From Planctomycetota bacterium (lineage in GTDB: Bacteria > Planctomycetota > UBA1135 > GCA-002686595): 64,000 nt of DNA. The translations under genes were made by a program, and so were the position numbers. Positions 1 to 9,047 of the stretch are shown here, piece by piece (position 1 is the stretch's first letter; each line of letters starts with the position of its first letter). The stretch is from contig NZBA01000012.1 of the NCBI GenBank assembly GCA_002686265.1, positions 66,821-130,820 on the forward strand, read 5' to 3'. The notes under the pieces were generated by a model. That model made no database searches. It worked only from the letters and a program-made list of their open reading frames with translations, and had not been told where the DNA came from.

Positions 1-825
1 CTGGCGGTCGGCGTCAGCTACAGCAGCATCGAGGAGATCGGGAGCATCGACGAGCAGGCCGTCAGCTTCGATGGCGAGCTGCTGCGCATCGACTCTCGCC
101 TGCGCTACGGTCTGAGTGGGCGGTCGGATCTCGAGGTCGAGCTGCCCCTGCTCTTCACGACCAGCGGCTTCCTCGACGCTTTCATCGAGTCCTGGCACGA
201 GCTGCTCACTCTTCCCGGAGGAGGCCGGACGTATGTCGAGGACGATCAGTGGCAGATGACGATCTCCGATGGAGACGACGTGCTCTTCGAACTCGAGGAG
301 GACCGCCTCGCTCTCGGTGACCTCGCGCTCATCTACACGAGTCTCTTCCAGGAAGAAGGCAAGCGCGTCCCGGCCATGGCCTGGCGCGTGGGCGTCGAGC
401 TCCCGACCGGCTCGGAATCGGCGGGATTCGGCAATGGCGCCCTCGACTTCGGCCTGGGGCTGGCGGGTGAGAAGAACCTCGGCCGGGTGACTTCCACCTT
501 CGGCCTCGCCTGGCGAATGCCGGGGCAGTCGGAGGGGTTTTGCGCCTCGAGCGCCCATGAGCTCGAGAACGCGATCGACCTGCAGTTGGGCGGCGAGTAC
601 CGCTGGAACGACTCCTTGTCCCTCCTCGGCCAGCTCATCTGGAGCGGGCCGATGATGAGCTCGATCCCCGTCGAGGAGATTGATCAGGAGATCCTCGACT
701 TGGGGCTGGGCCTGGCGTGGGACACCGGCGAGGAGTCGCGCCTCTCGTTCAGTTTCCACGAGGATCTGGTCGCCGCCACCGGCCCCGATTTCTCTCTACT
801 CGTTTCCTGGCACAGGGACTTCTAG
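1..825 (+). CDS. DUF3187-like outer-membrane-type protein, 5'-truncated by the window
   Basis: The reading frame is open from base 1 to a TAG at 823-825, giving 274 residues without a start, so the gene begins upstream of the window. The visible part alternates short polar and aromatic/hydrophobic stretches with many Gly-rich turns (for example FGNGALDFGLGLAG) and ends in an aromatic residue (HRDF). That pattern is typical of a beta-barrel. The segment with WRVGVELPTGSES followed by the FGNGA turn resembles DUF3187, a family of probable outer-membrane proteins of unknown function. A start at the internal ATG 256 is unlikely because the frame upstream continues in the same style. The gene is convergent with the patatin gene. 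Function is unknown; localisation is inferred from composition. Confidence 0.75.
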   Translation: MAVGVSYSSIEEIGSIDEQAVSFDGELLRIDSRLRYGLSGRSDLEVELPLLFTTSGFLDAFIESWHELLTLPGGGRTYVEDDQWQMTISDGDDVLFELEEDRLALGDLALIYTSLFQEEGKRVPAMAWRVGVELPTGSESAGFGNGALDFGLGLAGEKNLGRVTSTFGLAWRMPGQSEGFCASSAHELENAIDLQLGGEYRWNDSLSLLGQLIWSGPMMSSIPVEEIDQEILDLGLGLAWDTGEESRLSFSFHEDLVAATGPDFSLLVSWHRDF

Positions 826-865
826 GCCGCTATCCCCGCGCGCCTGGGGACCGGGGAGCTGGGGA

Positions 866-2023
866 CTAGCTCAGAAACTGAGCGATCTCCTCGGCGCGTT
901 CCTCGGCATCCCGCTCGCCGGTCGCGATGAGCTGCTCGATGTAGTCGGGTTGGAACATGATCAGGCTCAGTAGGTCCTGGTTGCGGCTCGAGCGCGTACC
1001 CAACCGCCGGGTCAGGAAGCGGAAGAGAGGGGGCAGGGAAGGTTCGTACTCGTTCGCGAGCTTCCCCAGATCGCGTGAGGGGCGCAGGACGAGCAAGTCG
1101 ATCTGGCGCAGGTCGCCGCGTTCCTGCTCGGGGACGCGCTTCAGCAGGTCGTTGACGCGCTCGAGGTTGTAGGCGTCCTGATCCAGGAGGTCGAGGAAGA
1201 TCGAGTTCAAGAGGATGCCGGCGACTTGGGCCGGGGGCGGATAGAGATCCGTCTTGCTCAGGTCGACCTCCGCGTCGTTGCGGCCGTAGCGCGTCGAGAT
1301 GGCCAGGATGCGATCCGCGCCAAGGTGGATGGCCGGTGCGAGGGGAGCGTGCAGGCGCACACCGCCGTCGCCGTACCAGTTCTTGCCGATGCGCACCGCC
1401 GGGAACAGCCACGGGAGGGCGGCGGAGGCCAGCACGTGCTCGACGCGCAGCTTCCCGGCTCGCGCCAGGCGCTGCGGGCGCTTCCAGACGGAGATATCGC
1501 GGCCCTGGGTCCAGATCACGGTCTGCCCGGTGTCGTAGCGCGTGGTCGTCAGAGCGACGGCGCGCAGATCGCTCTGGGAGAGGTTGCTCTCGATGCCGGT
1601 CAGCTCTCCATCGGCGCCGCCGGTCAGGCCGCGTTGGAGCAGGGCGCGCAGGGGAGCGGTGTCCACCATCCCTCTCAGTTGCCTCGCGCCATCGCGTCCG
1701 CCGAACCAGGCGAACTGCGCGAGCCCGCGCAGCAGGTGCGAGACCAGGGAAGAGCCGTCCACCCGGAAGACCTGGTCGACGGTGATCGAGAGCCACCACT
1801 CCAGGAGCGTGTCGACCTTGCGCGCGAAGGAACCGGTGTGGTTGGCGAGGAAGGCGGCGTTGATGCCGCCCGCGGAGACGCCGGTCAGGATTGGGACCTC
1901 CAGCTCGGGGAAGCGCCGGGAGAGGTGACGCAGAAGGCCGAGTTGGTAGGCGCCGCGGGCTCCGCCTCCTCCCAGCGTCAGCGCCAGTTCGGGCGTGCCC
2001 GTCACTCGGTCCGTGGTCGCCAT
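866..2023 (-). CDS. patatin-like phospholipase
   Basis: A 385-residue serine lipase/acyl hydrolase of the patatin family, which uses a Ser-Asp dyad on membrane lipids. The glycine-rich oxyanion-hole motif GGGGARG is at residues 18-24. The nucleophile elbow GVSAG is at 48-52, with Ser50. The Asp of the DGG motif is near residue 217 (GDGGVRLHAPL). No signal peptide is apparent, so the enzyme is probably cytosolic or membrane-associated. It starts at an ATG 15 bases after the upstream methyltransferase stop and is the last gene of a minus-strand run beginning with the ArsR-type regulator. Family assignment is firm; substrate is unknown. Confidence 0.93.
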   Translation of the reverse strand: MATTDRVTGTPELALTLGGGGARGAYQLGLLRHLSRRFPELEVPILTGVSAGGINAAFLANHTGSFARKVDTLLEWWLSITVDQVFRVDGSSLVSHLLRGLAQFAWFGGRDGARQLRGMVDTAPLRALLQRGLTGGADGELTGIESNLSQSDLRAVALTTTRYDTGQTVIWTQGRDISVWKRPQRLARAGKLRVEHVLASAALPWLFPAVRIGKNWYGDGGVRLHAPLAPAIHLGADRILAISTRYGRNDAEVDLSKTDLYPPPAQVAGILLNSIFLDLLDQDAYNLERVNDLLKRVPEQERGDLRQIDLLVLRPSRDLGKLANEYEPSLPPLFRFLTRRLGTRSSRNQDLLSLIMFQPDYIEQLIATGERDAEERAEEIAQFLS

Positions 2024-2038
2024 TCCAAGAGCGTGGCC

Positions 2039-2698
2039 TCAGCCCACCGCCGGGATCTGCAGGGACATGTGTCGGTCGTTGTCGATCACGATCTCGGCCT
2101 GCTCGAGGCCGCTCTCGTCGGCCAGGTCCCGGAGCTCGCCGGCGGTGAAGGCCGCGTGCAGGCTGTCGGTGAACAGGGTGCGCTGGTGCTCGGTGCACCC
2201 GGCGGCGTGAGACTCGACCAGGGCTTCGAGGGCCTCGCGCGTGGGCGGACGGAACAGGTCGCGCACCAACAGCGCGCCGCCCGGACGCAGGACGCGCCGC
2301 GCCTCGCGCAGGAATGGCCGCGGGTCGGGTATGTGGTGGAGGATCGTGTTGGAGAACACCGCGTCGAACTCGCCGTCGGCGAAGGCGAGCCGTTTGGCGT
2401 CCATGTGCCGATACTCGACGCGCGCGACGTGCGGCGTCTTGGCGAGGTTCGCGTTGGCGGCGGAGATCATGTGGCGGGAGAGGTCCACGCCGACGACCGT
2501 GACGCTCTCCTCGCGCGCACAGATCATGGGCGGCATGTGTCCTGGTCCCGTGCCGATGTCGAGCATGTGCCCGCCGGCTCCGAGGTCGAACAGCCGCCCG
2601 ACGAATGACGCGTTGGCCTCGGTGTGGTCCATCGAGTCGTAGCTCTCGGTCTCCGAGAGCGTGTCCATGGCTTCGGGTTCGAGAATGCGGTCGAGCAT
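2039..2698 (-). CDS. class I SAM-dependent methyltransferase
   Basis: A 219-residue methyltransferase with the SAM-binding motif I LDIGTGPG at residues 46-53, an acidic motif II end (VVGVDLS) and the FDAVFSNTILHH post-motif typical of Methyltransf_11/25 proteins. The ATG at 2698 is chosen because it lies two bases after the metH stop. The frame could extend upstream, but that would run into metH. The tight spacing puts it in the metH transcription unit, so it may use SAM from the same methionine cycle. The methyl acceptor cannot be told; small-molecule, quinone or lipid acceptors are all possible. Confidence 0.88.
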   Translation of the reverse strand: MLDRILEPEAMDTLSETESYDSMDHTEANASFVGRLFDLGAGGHMLDIGTGPGHMPPMICAREESVTVVGVDLSRHMISAANANLAKTPHVARVEYRHMDAKRLAFADGEFDAVFSNTILHHIPDPRPFLREARRVLRPGGALLVRDLFRPPTREALEALVESHAAGCTEHQRTLFTDSLHAAFTAGELRDLADESGLEQAEIVIDNDRHMSLQIPAVG

Positions 2699-2700
2699 GC

Positions 2701-5700
2701 TCAGATCGTGAAGTAGCGGGCCTCGGGGTGGTGGACGACGATGGCGGAGGTCGATTGCTCGGGCCACAGCTGATGCTCGTCAGACATCTGGATGCCGAGC
2801 TCGTCGGCGTGCAGGAGGGCAAGGAGTTGCTCCTGGTCCTTGAGGTTCGGGCAGGCAGGGTAACCGAAGGAGTAGCGTGCTCCGCGGTAGCCCTGCTTGA
2901 ACAGTCGGTTCATCTCGCGCGCATCCTCGTCGGCGAAGCCGAGCTCGCCCCGGATCTGGCGGTGGACGTACTCCGCCAGTCCCTCGGCGGTCTCGACCGA
3001 GAGGCCGTGCAGATGCAGGTAGTCTTGGTAGCGATCTTCGGCGAACCAAGAGCGGGCCGTCTCGGAGGCTTGCTGCCCCACGGTGACGACCTGCAGGGCG
3101 ACCGTGTCGGGCGTCCCGTTGTCCGCGTGGAAGAAGTCCGAGATGCAGAGGCTCTTCTTGCCGCTCTGGCGCGGGAAACCGAAGCGCGCGACCTCCCGGC
3201 CGGACCCGTCCGGATCGAAGAGCACGAGAGCGTCTCCCTCGGGGGAGCAGGGCCAGTAGCCGTAGGCCGCTCTGGGCTGGAGGATTCCCTCCTCGGCGCA
3301 GCGCTTCATCAGGGCGTGGTAGATGGGCCGGACGTGCTCGTCGGTGAAGCGGCGGTGCGCTTCGACGGAGCGGTTCTTGCGCCGGTAGCCCCACTGGAAG
3401 TGGAAGAGCGTCTTCTCGTTGATGTAGGACATGACGCTCTGGAGGGAGACCGCCTCGATGAGCCGGTGCCCCAAGAACGGGGCCGCGGGGTACTCGATGT
3501 CGCGCTCGATTTCGGGCGGCACCGGCAGGCGTGCGTCCTCCTGCGGTTCGGGTCTCACACCCACCTCGGCGACCGTCCGCGCGACCTGCGCGATGCTCCC
3601 CGTGGGCTCCGCGGTTGGCTCTGCGGCGGCCTCACCCGCGGGAGCCGGCCGCTCCTCCCCCGCGACGATGCGCGCCATCGTGTCCAGGCCCTCGAAGGCA
3701 TCACGCGCGTAGTAGAGCGGTCCCTCGTAGGCCCGTCGGCAGTCGTCCTCGACGTACTTGCGAGTCAAGGCCGCCCCGCCGAGGATCACGGGGAGGGCGA
3801 CTCCGCGGTTGTTCATCTCCTCGAGGTTCTCGCGCATGATGACCGTGCTCTTCACGAGCAGTCCGCTCATGCCGACCGCGTCGGGATCGTGCTCGTGGAC
3901 GACGTCGAGGATGTGCTGGATCGGCTGCTTGATGCCGATGTTGTAGACCGTGTAGCCGTTGTTCGTGAGGATGATGTCGACGAGGTTCTTGCCGATGTCG
4001 TGGACGTCACCGCGTACTGTCGCGAGCACGATTCTCCCCCGCGTCTCGCCGTCGATGCGGTCGAGGTGCGGCTCGAGGTGGGCCACGGCGCCCTTCATCG
4101 TTTCGGCGGATCGCAGGACGAACGGTAGCTGGATCTCGCCGCGCCCGAAGAGGTCGCCGACGACCCCCATGCCGGCGAGCAGCACGGAGTTGATGATCTC
4201 GAGCGGCGGGCGCGAGCGCATGGCGAGGTCGAGGTCGTCCTGGAGACCCTCGCCCTCGCCCTCGACGATGCGCCACTCGAGGCGCTCGAAGACGTCCTCG
4301 GGGACGCTGCGTTCCGCGCGCGCCTGCACGTCGACGCCCTCGAATAGTCGCATGAACTCCTCCAGCGGATCGTAGTCCGGTCGCCGGCGGTCGAAGATCA
4401 GGTCCTCGGCGACCTCGCGCACGCGTTCGTCGATGCGGTGCAGGGGTTCGATGCGGCCGGAGTGGAGGATGGCGGCGGTCAGGCCGGCCTCTTGGGCGTG
4501 GTGCAGGAAGACCGAGTTGAGGACGTGACGCGCCGCGGGGTTCAGGCCGAAGGAGATGTTGGAGAGGCCGAGCAGGAGGCCGACCCCGGGCAGCTCGCTC
4601 TTGACCCGGCGGATGCCCTCGAGGGTCTCGAGGCCGAGGCGTCGGTCGTCCTCGTTGCCGGTGCAGATCGTGAAGGTCAGGACGTCGAAGAGCAGGTCCT
4701 CGGGGCGCAAGCCGTGCTCCTCGACGCACAGGTCGTGGATGCGGCGTGCGATGCGGACCTTGTCGTCAGCCGTCTTGCCCATGCCCTCTTCGTCGATCGT
4801 CAGGGCGACCACCGCCGCGCCGTGCTCGCGGGCGAGGGGCAGCACGCGCGCGCAGCGATCGGGGCCGTCCTCGAGGTTGATCGAGTTGATGATGGAGCGG
4901 CCGCCGCAGAGCTCGAGTGCAGCGCGCAGGACCTCCTCGTCGGTGCTGTCGATCATCAGCGGCACGGCGACATCCGTGCGGTAGCGCTCGATGAGCCTGG
5001 TCATGTCGGCCAGCTCGTCGCGGCCCACGTAGGCTGCGCAGACGTCGAGCACGTGGCTGCCGTCGCGAACCTGCTCGCGGCCCATCTGGACCATCCCATC
5101 GACGTTCTCGTCGAGCAGGTGACCGCGGAAGGCGCGGCTGCCGTTGGCATTGGAGCGCTCTCCCACCAGCAGCACCGACGACTCCTGCTCCAGGGTCGTC
5201 GCGCCGTAGATGCTCGTCACCTGGGGCGGAGCGTTCACCGTGCGCGGGCGGGGCGCGCGCTCCCCGATGGTCCGCACGACCGCCTCGAGGTGCCGTGGCG
5301 TCGTGCCGCAACACCCGCCGACCAGGTTCATGCCGTCCTCTTGTACGAAGCGCTGGAGCCAGTCGGCGAGCTCCTCGGGCGTCAGCGGGTAGAAGGGCTG
5401 GCCGTTCACCAGCTGAGGCAGGCCGGCGTTGGGGTAGACGCCGATGCGCTTGGTGCAAGATTGGCCGAGGAGCCGCACGTGCTCGCCCATCTCACGCGGC
5501 CCGGTGGCGCAGTTGATGCAGATGAGCTCGACGGGGAAGGGCTCGAGCAGGGCCAGTGCGGCGGCCATCTCCGTGCCGACCAGCATCGTCCCGGTGACCT
5601 CCATGGTCACGCTGACGAAGATCGGGATCTCGGTTCCCGCTTGGGCCCGGACCGCCAGGGCGGCGCCGATGGCGGCCTTGCTCTGCAGCGGATCCTGGCA

Positions 5701-6183
5701 GGTCTCGATCAAGAAGGCGTCCACGCCGCCGTCGGCGAGGCCGAGGGCCTGCTCCGCGTAGGAGGCCTTGAGCTGAGCGTAGGTCGCCTGTCCCAGGGTC
5801 GGTAGTTTCGTTCCGGGGCCCATCGATCCGAGGACGAAACGCGGCCGCTCGGGGGTCGAGAAACCGTCCGCTGCCTCGCGGGCGATCAGGGCCGCGGTGC
5901 GGTTGATCTCGCGTGCACGGTCGGCGAGACCGAATTCCCCGAGGACCAGCGTGCTGCCGCTGAAGGTGTTGGTCTCGACGGCGTCGCAGCCCACGGCCAG
6001 GTAGGCCTCGTGGATGGCGCGTATGACCTCTGGTCGTGTGAGGTTGATGATCTCGCAGCAGTTCTCCAGGCCGTGGTAATCGCGCCCGAGCTCGAGGTCG
6101 GCGGCGTGGATCTGCGTCCCCATGGCGCCGTCGGTGACGAGGACGCGGCGGTCGAGGGCGGAGAGGATCGCGGGGACGCTCAT
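2701..6183 (-). CDS. metH: cobalamin-dependent methionine synthase
   Basis: This 1160-residue protein transfers a methyl group from 5-methyltetrahydrofolate via methylcobalamin to homocysteine, making methionine in the cytosol. Domains run in the usual order. The homocysteine-binding domain opens with VTDGAMGTQIH, with zinc-ligand cysteines in CINCATGP (about 222) and GGCCGTTP (about 289). The pterin-binding domain follows (GERSNANGSRAF, about 345). Next is the cobalamin cap and Rossmann domain with the B12 ligand motif GDVHDIGKN (about 728). Last is the SAM-dependent reactivation domain with RAAYGYWPC (about 973). Length is close to the E. coli enzyme (about 1227). The ATG at 6183 overlaps the upstream regulator stop as ATGA, indicating translational coupling. 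All catalytic elements appear present. Confidence 0.97.
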   Translation of the reverse strand: MSVPAILSALDRRVLVTDGAMGTQIHAADLELGRDYHGLENCCEIINLTRPEVIRAIHEAYLAVGCDAVETNTFSGSTLVLGEFGLADRAREINRTAALIAREAADGFSTPERPRFVLGSMGPGTKLPTLGQATYAQLKASYAEQALGLADGGVDAFLIETCQDPLQSKAAIGAALAVRAQAGTEIPIFVSVTMEVTGTMLVGTEMAAALALLEPFPVELICINCATGPREMGEHVRLLGQSCTKRIGVYPNAGLPQLVNGQPFYPLTPEELADWLQRFVQEDGMNLVGGCCGTTPRHLEAVVRTIGERAPRPRTVNAPPQVTSIYGATTLEQESSVLLVGERSNANGSRAFRGHLLDENVDGMVQMGREQVRDGSHVLDVCAAYVGRDELADMTRLIERYRTDVAVPLMIDSTDEEVLRAALELCGGRSIINSINLEDGPDRCARVLPLAREHGAAVVALTIDEEGMGKTADDKVRIARRIHDLCVEEHGLRPEDLLFDVLTFTICTGNEDDRRLGLETLEGIRRVKSELPGVGLLLGLSNISFGLNPAARHVLNSVFLHHAQEAGLTAAILHSGRIEPLHRIDERVREVAEDLIFDRRRPDYDPLEEFMRLFEGVDVQARAERSVPEDVFERLEWRIVEGEGEGLQDDLDLAMRSRPPLEIINSVLLAGMGVVGDLFGRGEIQLPFVLRSAETMKGAVAHLEPHLDRIDGETRGRIVLATVRGDVHDIGKNLVDIILTNNGYTVYNIGIKQPIQHILDVVHEHDPDAVGMSGLLVKSTVIMRENLEEMNNRGVALPVILGGAALTRKYVEDDCRRAYEGPLYYARDAFEGLDTMARIVAGEERPAPAGEAAAEPTAEPTGSIAQVARTVAEVGVRPEPQEDARLPVPPEIERDIEYPAAPFLGHRLIEAVSLQSVMSYINEKTLFHFQWGYRRKNRSVEAHRRFTDEHVRPIYHALMKRCAEEGILQPRAAYGYWPCSPEGDALVLFDPDGSGREVARFGFPRQSGKKSLCISDFFHADNGTPDTVALQVVTVGQQASETARSWFAEDRYQDYLHLHGLSVETAEGLAEYVHRQIRGELGFADEDAREMNRLFKQGYRGARYSFGYPACPNLKDQEQLLALLHADELGIQMSDEHQLWPEQSTSAIVVHHPEARYFTI

Positions 6184-7112
6184 GTGCGGGTTCCGGTGGC
6201 TACCAGGGTCATGAAGTGGGGGGGTTGAGGATCGCGGGCCGCGCGCTGGACGCGCACGTCCGCGAAGCCAGTGCTCGTCAGGATGTCGGCCAGGGCGGCC
6301 TCGGTGAATCCGAGGTGTGCGTGTTGGTGCTTGTCGCGCACCCACTCCTCGGTGTGAGCCAACAGGTCCAGGACGAGGATGCGCCCGCCGGGGGCGAGCA
6401 CGCGCCAAGCCTCCGCCACGGCTCGCTCCGGTCGCGCCGCGTGGTGTAGGGCCTGACTGAGGACGGCGCAGTCGTGAGAGGCGTCGGGCAAGGGCAGGTC
6501 CTCGAGCTCGCCCTCGATCCACTCGACGTTCTCGATCCCCCGCTCTCTGGCGCGGCGCTCGAGTTGTGTGAGCATCTCCGGGGAGATGTCCACGGCGCTG
6601 ACCGTCTCGGCGACCTCGGCCAGCATCAAGGTCAGCAGGCCGTCGCCGATCCCGACGTCTAAGTAGCGCCCGCGTGGCGCGAGCTGCAAGAGGGCGCGCG
6701 CCAGGCCCTCCCAGGTGCGGCCCGGCAGGAGTACCTCGCCGAAGTGGGCCGCGACGCGGTCGAAGTAGGCGCGCCGGGCTTCCTGCCGTCTCCCGCGCAG
6801 AGCATCCAATCCCGCCAGATCGGCCTCGAACTCAGGCGTCGGGCCGCCGGCGGCGAGGGCCGTCTCCCACAGACCGGCGGCGGGGCCGGGGGCGATCGAG
6901 TGGTGCGTGCGCCGGCCGACGCGCCGGTCGGAGACCAGGCCGACTTCCTTGAGCAAGGTGAGGTGCGTGGAAATCCGGCTCTGGCCGACGTTGAGGATCT
7001 CCATCAGGTCGGTGCCCGACAGCTCCTCCCGAGCCAGGAGGTGGAGGATGCGCAGGCGAGTCTCGTCCGCAAGGGCCTTGAGCAGGCGCGAGGTGCCGGT
7101 GAGACCGATCAT
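6180..7112 (-). CDS. ArsR-type HTH / methyltransferase fusion regulator
   Basis: A 310-residue two-domain protein. Residues 1-90 form an ArsR-type winged helix (KALADETRLRILHLL, then the recognition region NVGQSRISTHLTLLKEVGL). Residues about 130-300 are a class I SAM-binding fold with DVGIGDG near 154, AVDISPEML, and SHDCAVLSQALHH. The gene overlaps metH by four bases, so the two are probably co-transcribed. ArsR proteins fused to a methyltransferase domain are known beside methionine-cycle genes. The SahR regulators of proteobacteria sense S-adenosylhomocysteine, so sensing of SAM or SAH by this protein is a reasonable inference. Whether the fused domain catalyses methylation or only binds ligand is not visible. 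Confidence 0.9.
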   Translation of the reverse strand: MIGLTGTSRLLKALADETRLRILHLLAREELSGTDLMEILNVGQSRISTHLTLLKEVGLVSDRRVGRRTHHSIAPGPAAGLWETALAAGGPTPEFEADLAGLDALRGRRQEARRAYFDRVAAHFGEVLLPGRTWEGLARALLQLAPRGRYLDVGIGDGLLTLMLAEVAETVSAVDISPEMLTQLERRARERGIENVEWIEGELEDLPLPDASHDCAVLSQALHHAARPERAVAEAWRVLAPGGRILVLDLLAHTEEWVRDKHQHAHLGFTEAALADILTSTGFADVRVQRAARDPQPPHFMTLVATGTRT

Positions 7113-7117
7113 GGGGC

Positions 7118-7152
7118 GTGGATATCGAGGTATCCGGATGAAATGATATCAC
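7118..7152. promoter_or_regulatory. candidate operator: paired GATATC sites
   Basis: Two copies of the palindrome GATATC (7121-7126 and 7145-7150) are separated by 18 bases, their outer flanks extending the symmetry (GTG before the left copy on the plus strand, CAC after the right one). They lie 8-40 bases upstream of the ATG of the ArsR-methyltransferase gene. A symmetric AT-rich pair in this GC-rich sequence, right at a regulator gene, suggests autoregulation of the regulator-metH unit. This is inference; no binding data. Confidence 0.4.
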
Positions 7153-7251
7153 GGAAGGCGAGGGCGGCACAGCCTCCGCGGGGGATTCTGGGGTTCGCGG
7201 CGGGCGTCAGGGGCGGGGGGGCCGTGCCCAGGTGCTCTCCGCCGAGCGTCC

Positions 7252-8385
7252 TCAGCGCTCGAACAGGCCTTGCTGCACCAACCAGCCTCCGATGCGTCGC
7301 GCGATCAGGGCGTTGCCGGCTTGGTTGTAATGCACGAAGTCGTTGCGCTCGACTCGCAGGGAGGAGGGGCGGTTGGCGCGCACGGTGGTGCGCATGGTGA
7401 TCACTTCCACGCCGGCGTGGTCGGCCTCCGCCTCCACCATGGCGTAGGCGCGGTCGTAGAGCACGTTCAGTCCCGCCTCGCCGAGGACGGGGATGATCAC
7501 GATCAGTGGCCGGAAGCCGTGCTCCACCGCCAGGCGTGCGAAGCGCTCCAGGGAGGCGCGCAGCTTGCCGACGTGGGGTGCCGAGGCGTACCACGGGAGG
7601 TGGGCGTGCCCGGCGGGGATCTCGAACTCCCTGACCAGATTCTCGATGTCGCGCATGTGCGCCAGGGTGATCGGATCGTCATCGAGGTCGGCGATGAACC
7701 CCGCGTTCTCCAGGCGGAAGCGCTCGGGATCGTTGCTCGCGGCGAGGTCGCCGATGAGCTCGATGGAATCGCTCTTCACCCGCAGCCACTGGGCGCAGCG
7801 CAGGCGGTAGATCCACGATGCGTACTCGTCCGCGGCTTCGATGTAGGTGCGCGAGAGGGAGACGGTGCCGATGTCGTTGACGCAGTAGCCGAGGACGACG
7901 ACGTCGGGATCGAGGGCGAGCCCGGTGCGCTCCAGAAACCGCAGGCTCTGCAGGAGGTCGTAGCCTCCCACGCCGAGGTTCAGCACTTCCGCGGCGTAGC
8001 CGTTGTCGTTCAGGGCCGCCTCGAGTTGTGCCGGGTAGGTGTGCTCCGCCGGGAGCTTGTTGCCGAACGTGACCGAATCACCGATGGCTGCGATGCGCAG
8101 GGTGCCCGCGACCGCCTCGTGAGCGACCTCTCCTCCGCGGAACCCGCGGCCGTTGATCTCGATCTCACAACCCCAGCCGTAGCCGCTGGCGCCGGGGGTG
8201 AGCTCGTAGCGTAGGACCGGGTCCTCTGAGGTGCGTAGGAACGACTCGTGCCAATCCTGCGCATGGAGGTGGCGCAGGGGGTAGTAGTGCGCGATCCGCA
8301 GGCCGATCTCGCCCGCGGCTCCCAGCGCGGCGAGGGTGCCGATCACCAGGGCCACGCGCGTCGTGACGGTGGAGGGTCTTCTCAA
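7252..8385 (-). CDS. SGNH/GDSL hydrolase family protein, exported
   Basis: A 377-residue protein with an N-terminal hydrophobic segment (about residues 9-25, VALVIGTLAALGAAGEIGL) that could be a signal peptide or anchor. The SGNH blocks follow: block I GDSVTFGN near residue 102 with the nucleophile Ser, block II LNLGVGGYD with Gly, block III GYCVNDIG with Asn near 168, and block V with DFVHYN near 350 carrying Asp and His. This is a serine esterase/lipase fold that often deacetylates carbohydrates. The first codon here is TTG at 8383-8385; a nearby downstream GTG is also possible. It follows the lipoprotein gene by seven bases, so the two are probably co-expressed. Substrate unknown. Confidence 0.85.
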   Translation of the reverse strand: MRRPSTVTTRVALVIGTLAALGAAGEIGLRIAHYYPLRHLHAQDWHESFLRTSEDPVLRYELTPGASGYGWGCEIEINGRGFRGGEVAHEAVAGTLRIAAIGDSVTFGNKLPAEHTYPAQLEAALNDNGYAAEVLNLGVGGYDLLQSLRFLERTGLALDPDVVVLGYCVNDIGTVSLSRTYIEAADEYASWIYRLRCAQWLRVKSDSIELIGDLAASNDPERFRLENAGFIADLDDDPITLAHMRDIENLVREFEIPAGHAHLPWYASAPHVGKLRASLERFARLAVEHGFRPLIVIIPVLGEAGLNVLYDRAYAMVEAEADHAGVEVITMRTTVRANRPSSLRVERNDFVHYNQAGNALIARRIGGWLVQQGLFER

Positions 8386-8392
8386 CGCGTTC

Positions 8393-8965
8393 CTACGGCG
8401 TCTGTATCCCAGCGGCGTCGAGCTTGTGGGGCAGGTTCAGCAGGCGTTCGCGCTCGGTGAGCTCGGCTAGGGGAGCCACGCCCATTGCGCATCGCTCCTC
8501 GTCGGTCGTGCGCGGGTCGAGCGGGTCGAGGCGCCACTCCTTCAGCACCGGCACGAAGCTGATCTGCGTTCCGTATCGTTGGGGTTCGCCCTTCAGCCGC
8601 AGTCCCTTGTCGATGGCCTCGGCGGCGATGCGGAAGCCGCGCTCCTCCCCCTGCTCGCCCGCCGCCAGGCCCATGGAGCGCGCCAGCTCCAGGTCCTGGG
8701 GTCGGGACGAGGAAGCCAGGAGCAGCCCGGCGTAGTAGTGATCGGTCGCGCTCTCGATCCCACCCGAGCGGGATATCTCGTACACGCGCTCGATGCGGCG
8801 GGCTTGTCTCTCGCCGTAGTCGTCCCCGAGGGGGGTCAACAGGTCCCCTCCCTCGAGGTCGCGCATGCTGTTGTTGTGCATGCTCTCGAGCTCGGTCGAA
8901 GGGGATTGGCAGGCGGCCAGGATCAAGGCTGCGATCCCGGCTACGTCGCGGGCGGCTTGGTTCAC
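8393..8965 (-). CDS. hypothetical lipoprotein
   Basis: About 190 residues, of no recognised family. I choose the GTG at 8963-8965 because GAGGAG lies seven bases upstream and because this start places a short signal sequence directly before a lipobox (LILAAC), predicting a diacylglyceryl-Cys lipoprotein. A longer frame to 9025 exists but would bury that signal. The mature part is charged and has a repeat-like helical pattern (ERVYEISRSGG, ADHYYAGLLLAS-type segment) resembling a DUF6624-like or Sel1-like metabolic surveillance protein, but the match is too weak to name. It precedes the SGNH hydrolase gene. Confidence 0.7.
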   Translation of the reverse strand: MNQAARDVAGIAALILAACQSPSTELESMHNNSMRDLEGGDLLTPLGDDYGERQARRIERVYEISRSGGIESATDHYYAGLLLASSSRPQDLELARSMGLAAGEQGEERGFRIAAEAIDKGLRLKGEPQRYGTQISFVPVLKEWRLDPLDPRTTDEERCAMGVAPLAELTERERLLNLPHKLDAAGIQTP

Positions 8966-9047
8966 GGTGGGGCTCCTCGTGGTTTTCTCGCACCCGAGGG
9001 CTCCTCGGGTCGCGTGGGGGTTCATGGTGCGGTCGCCCTCGCTCCCG

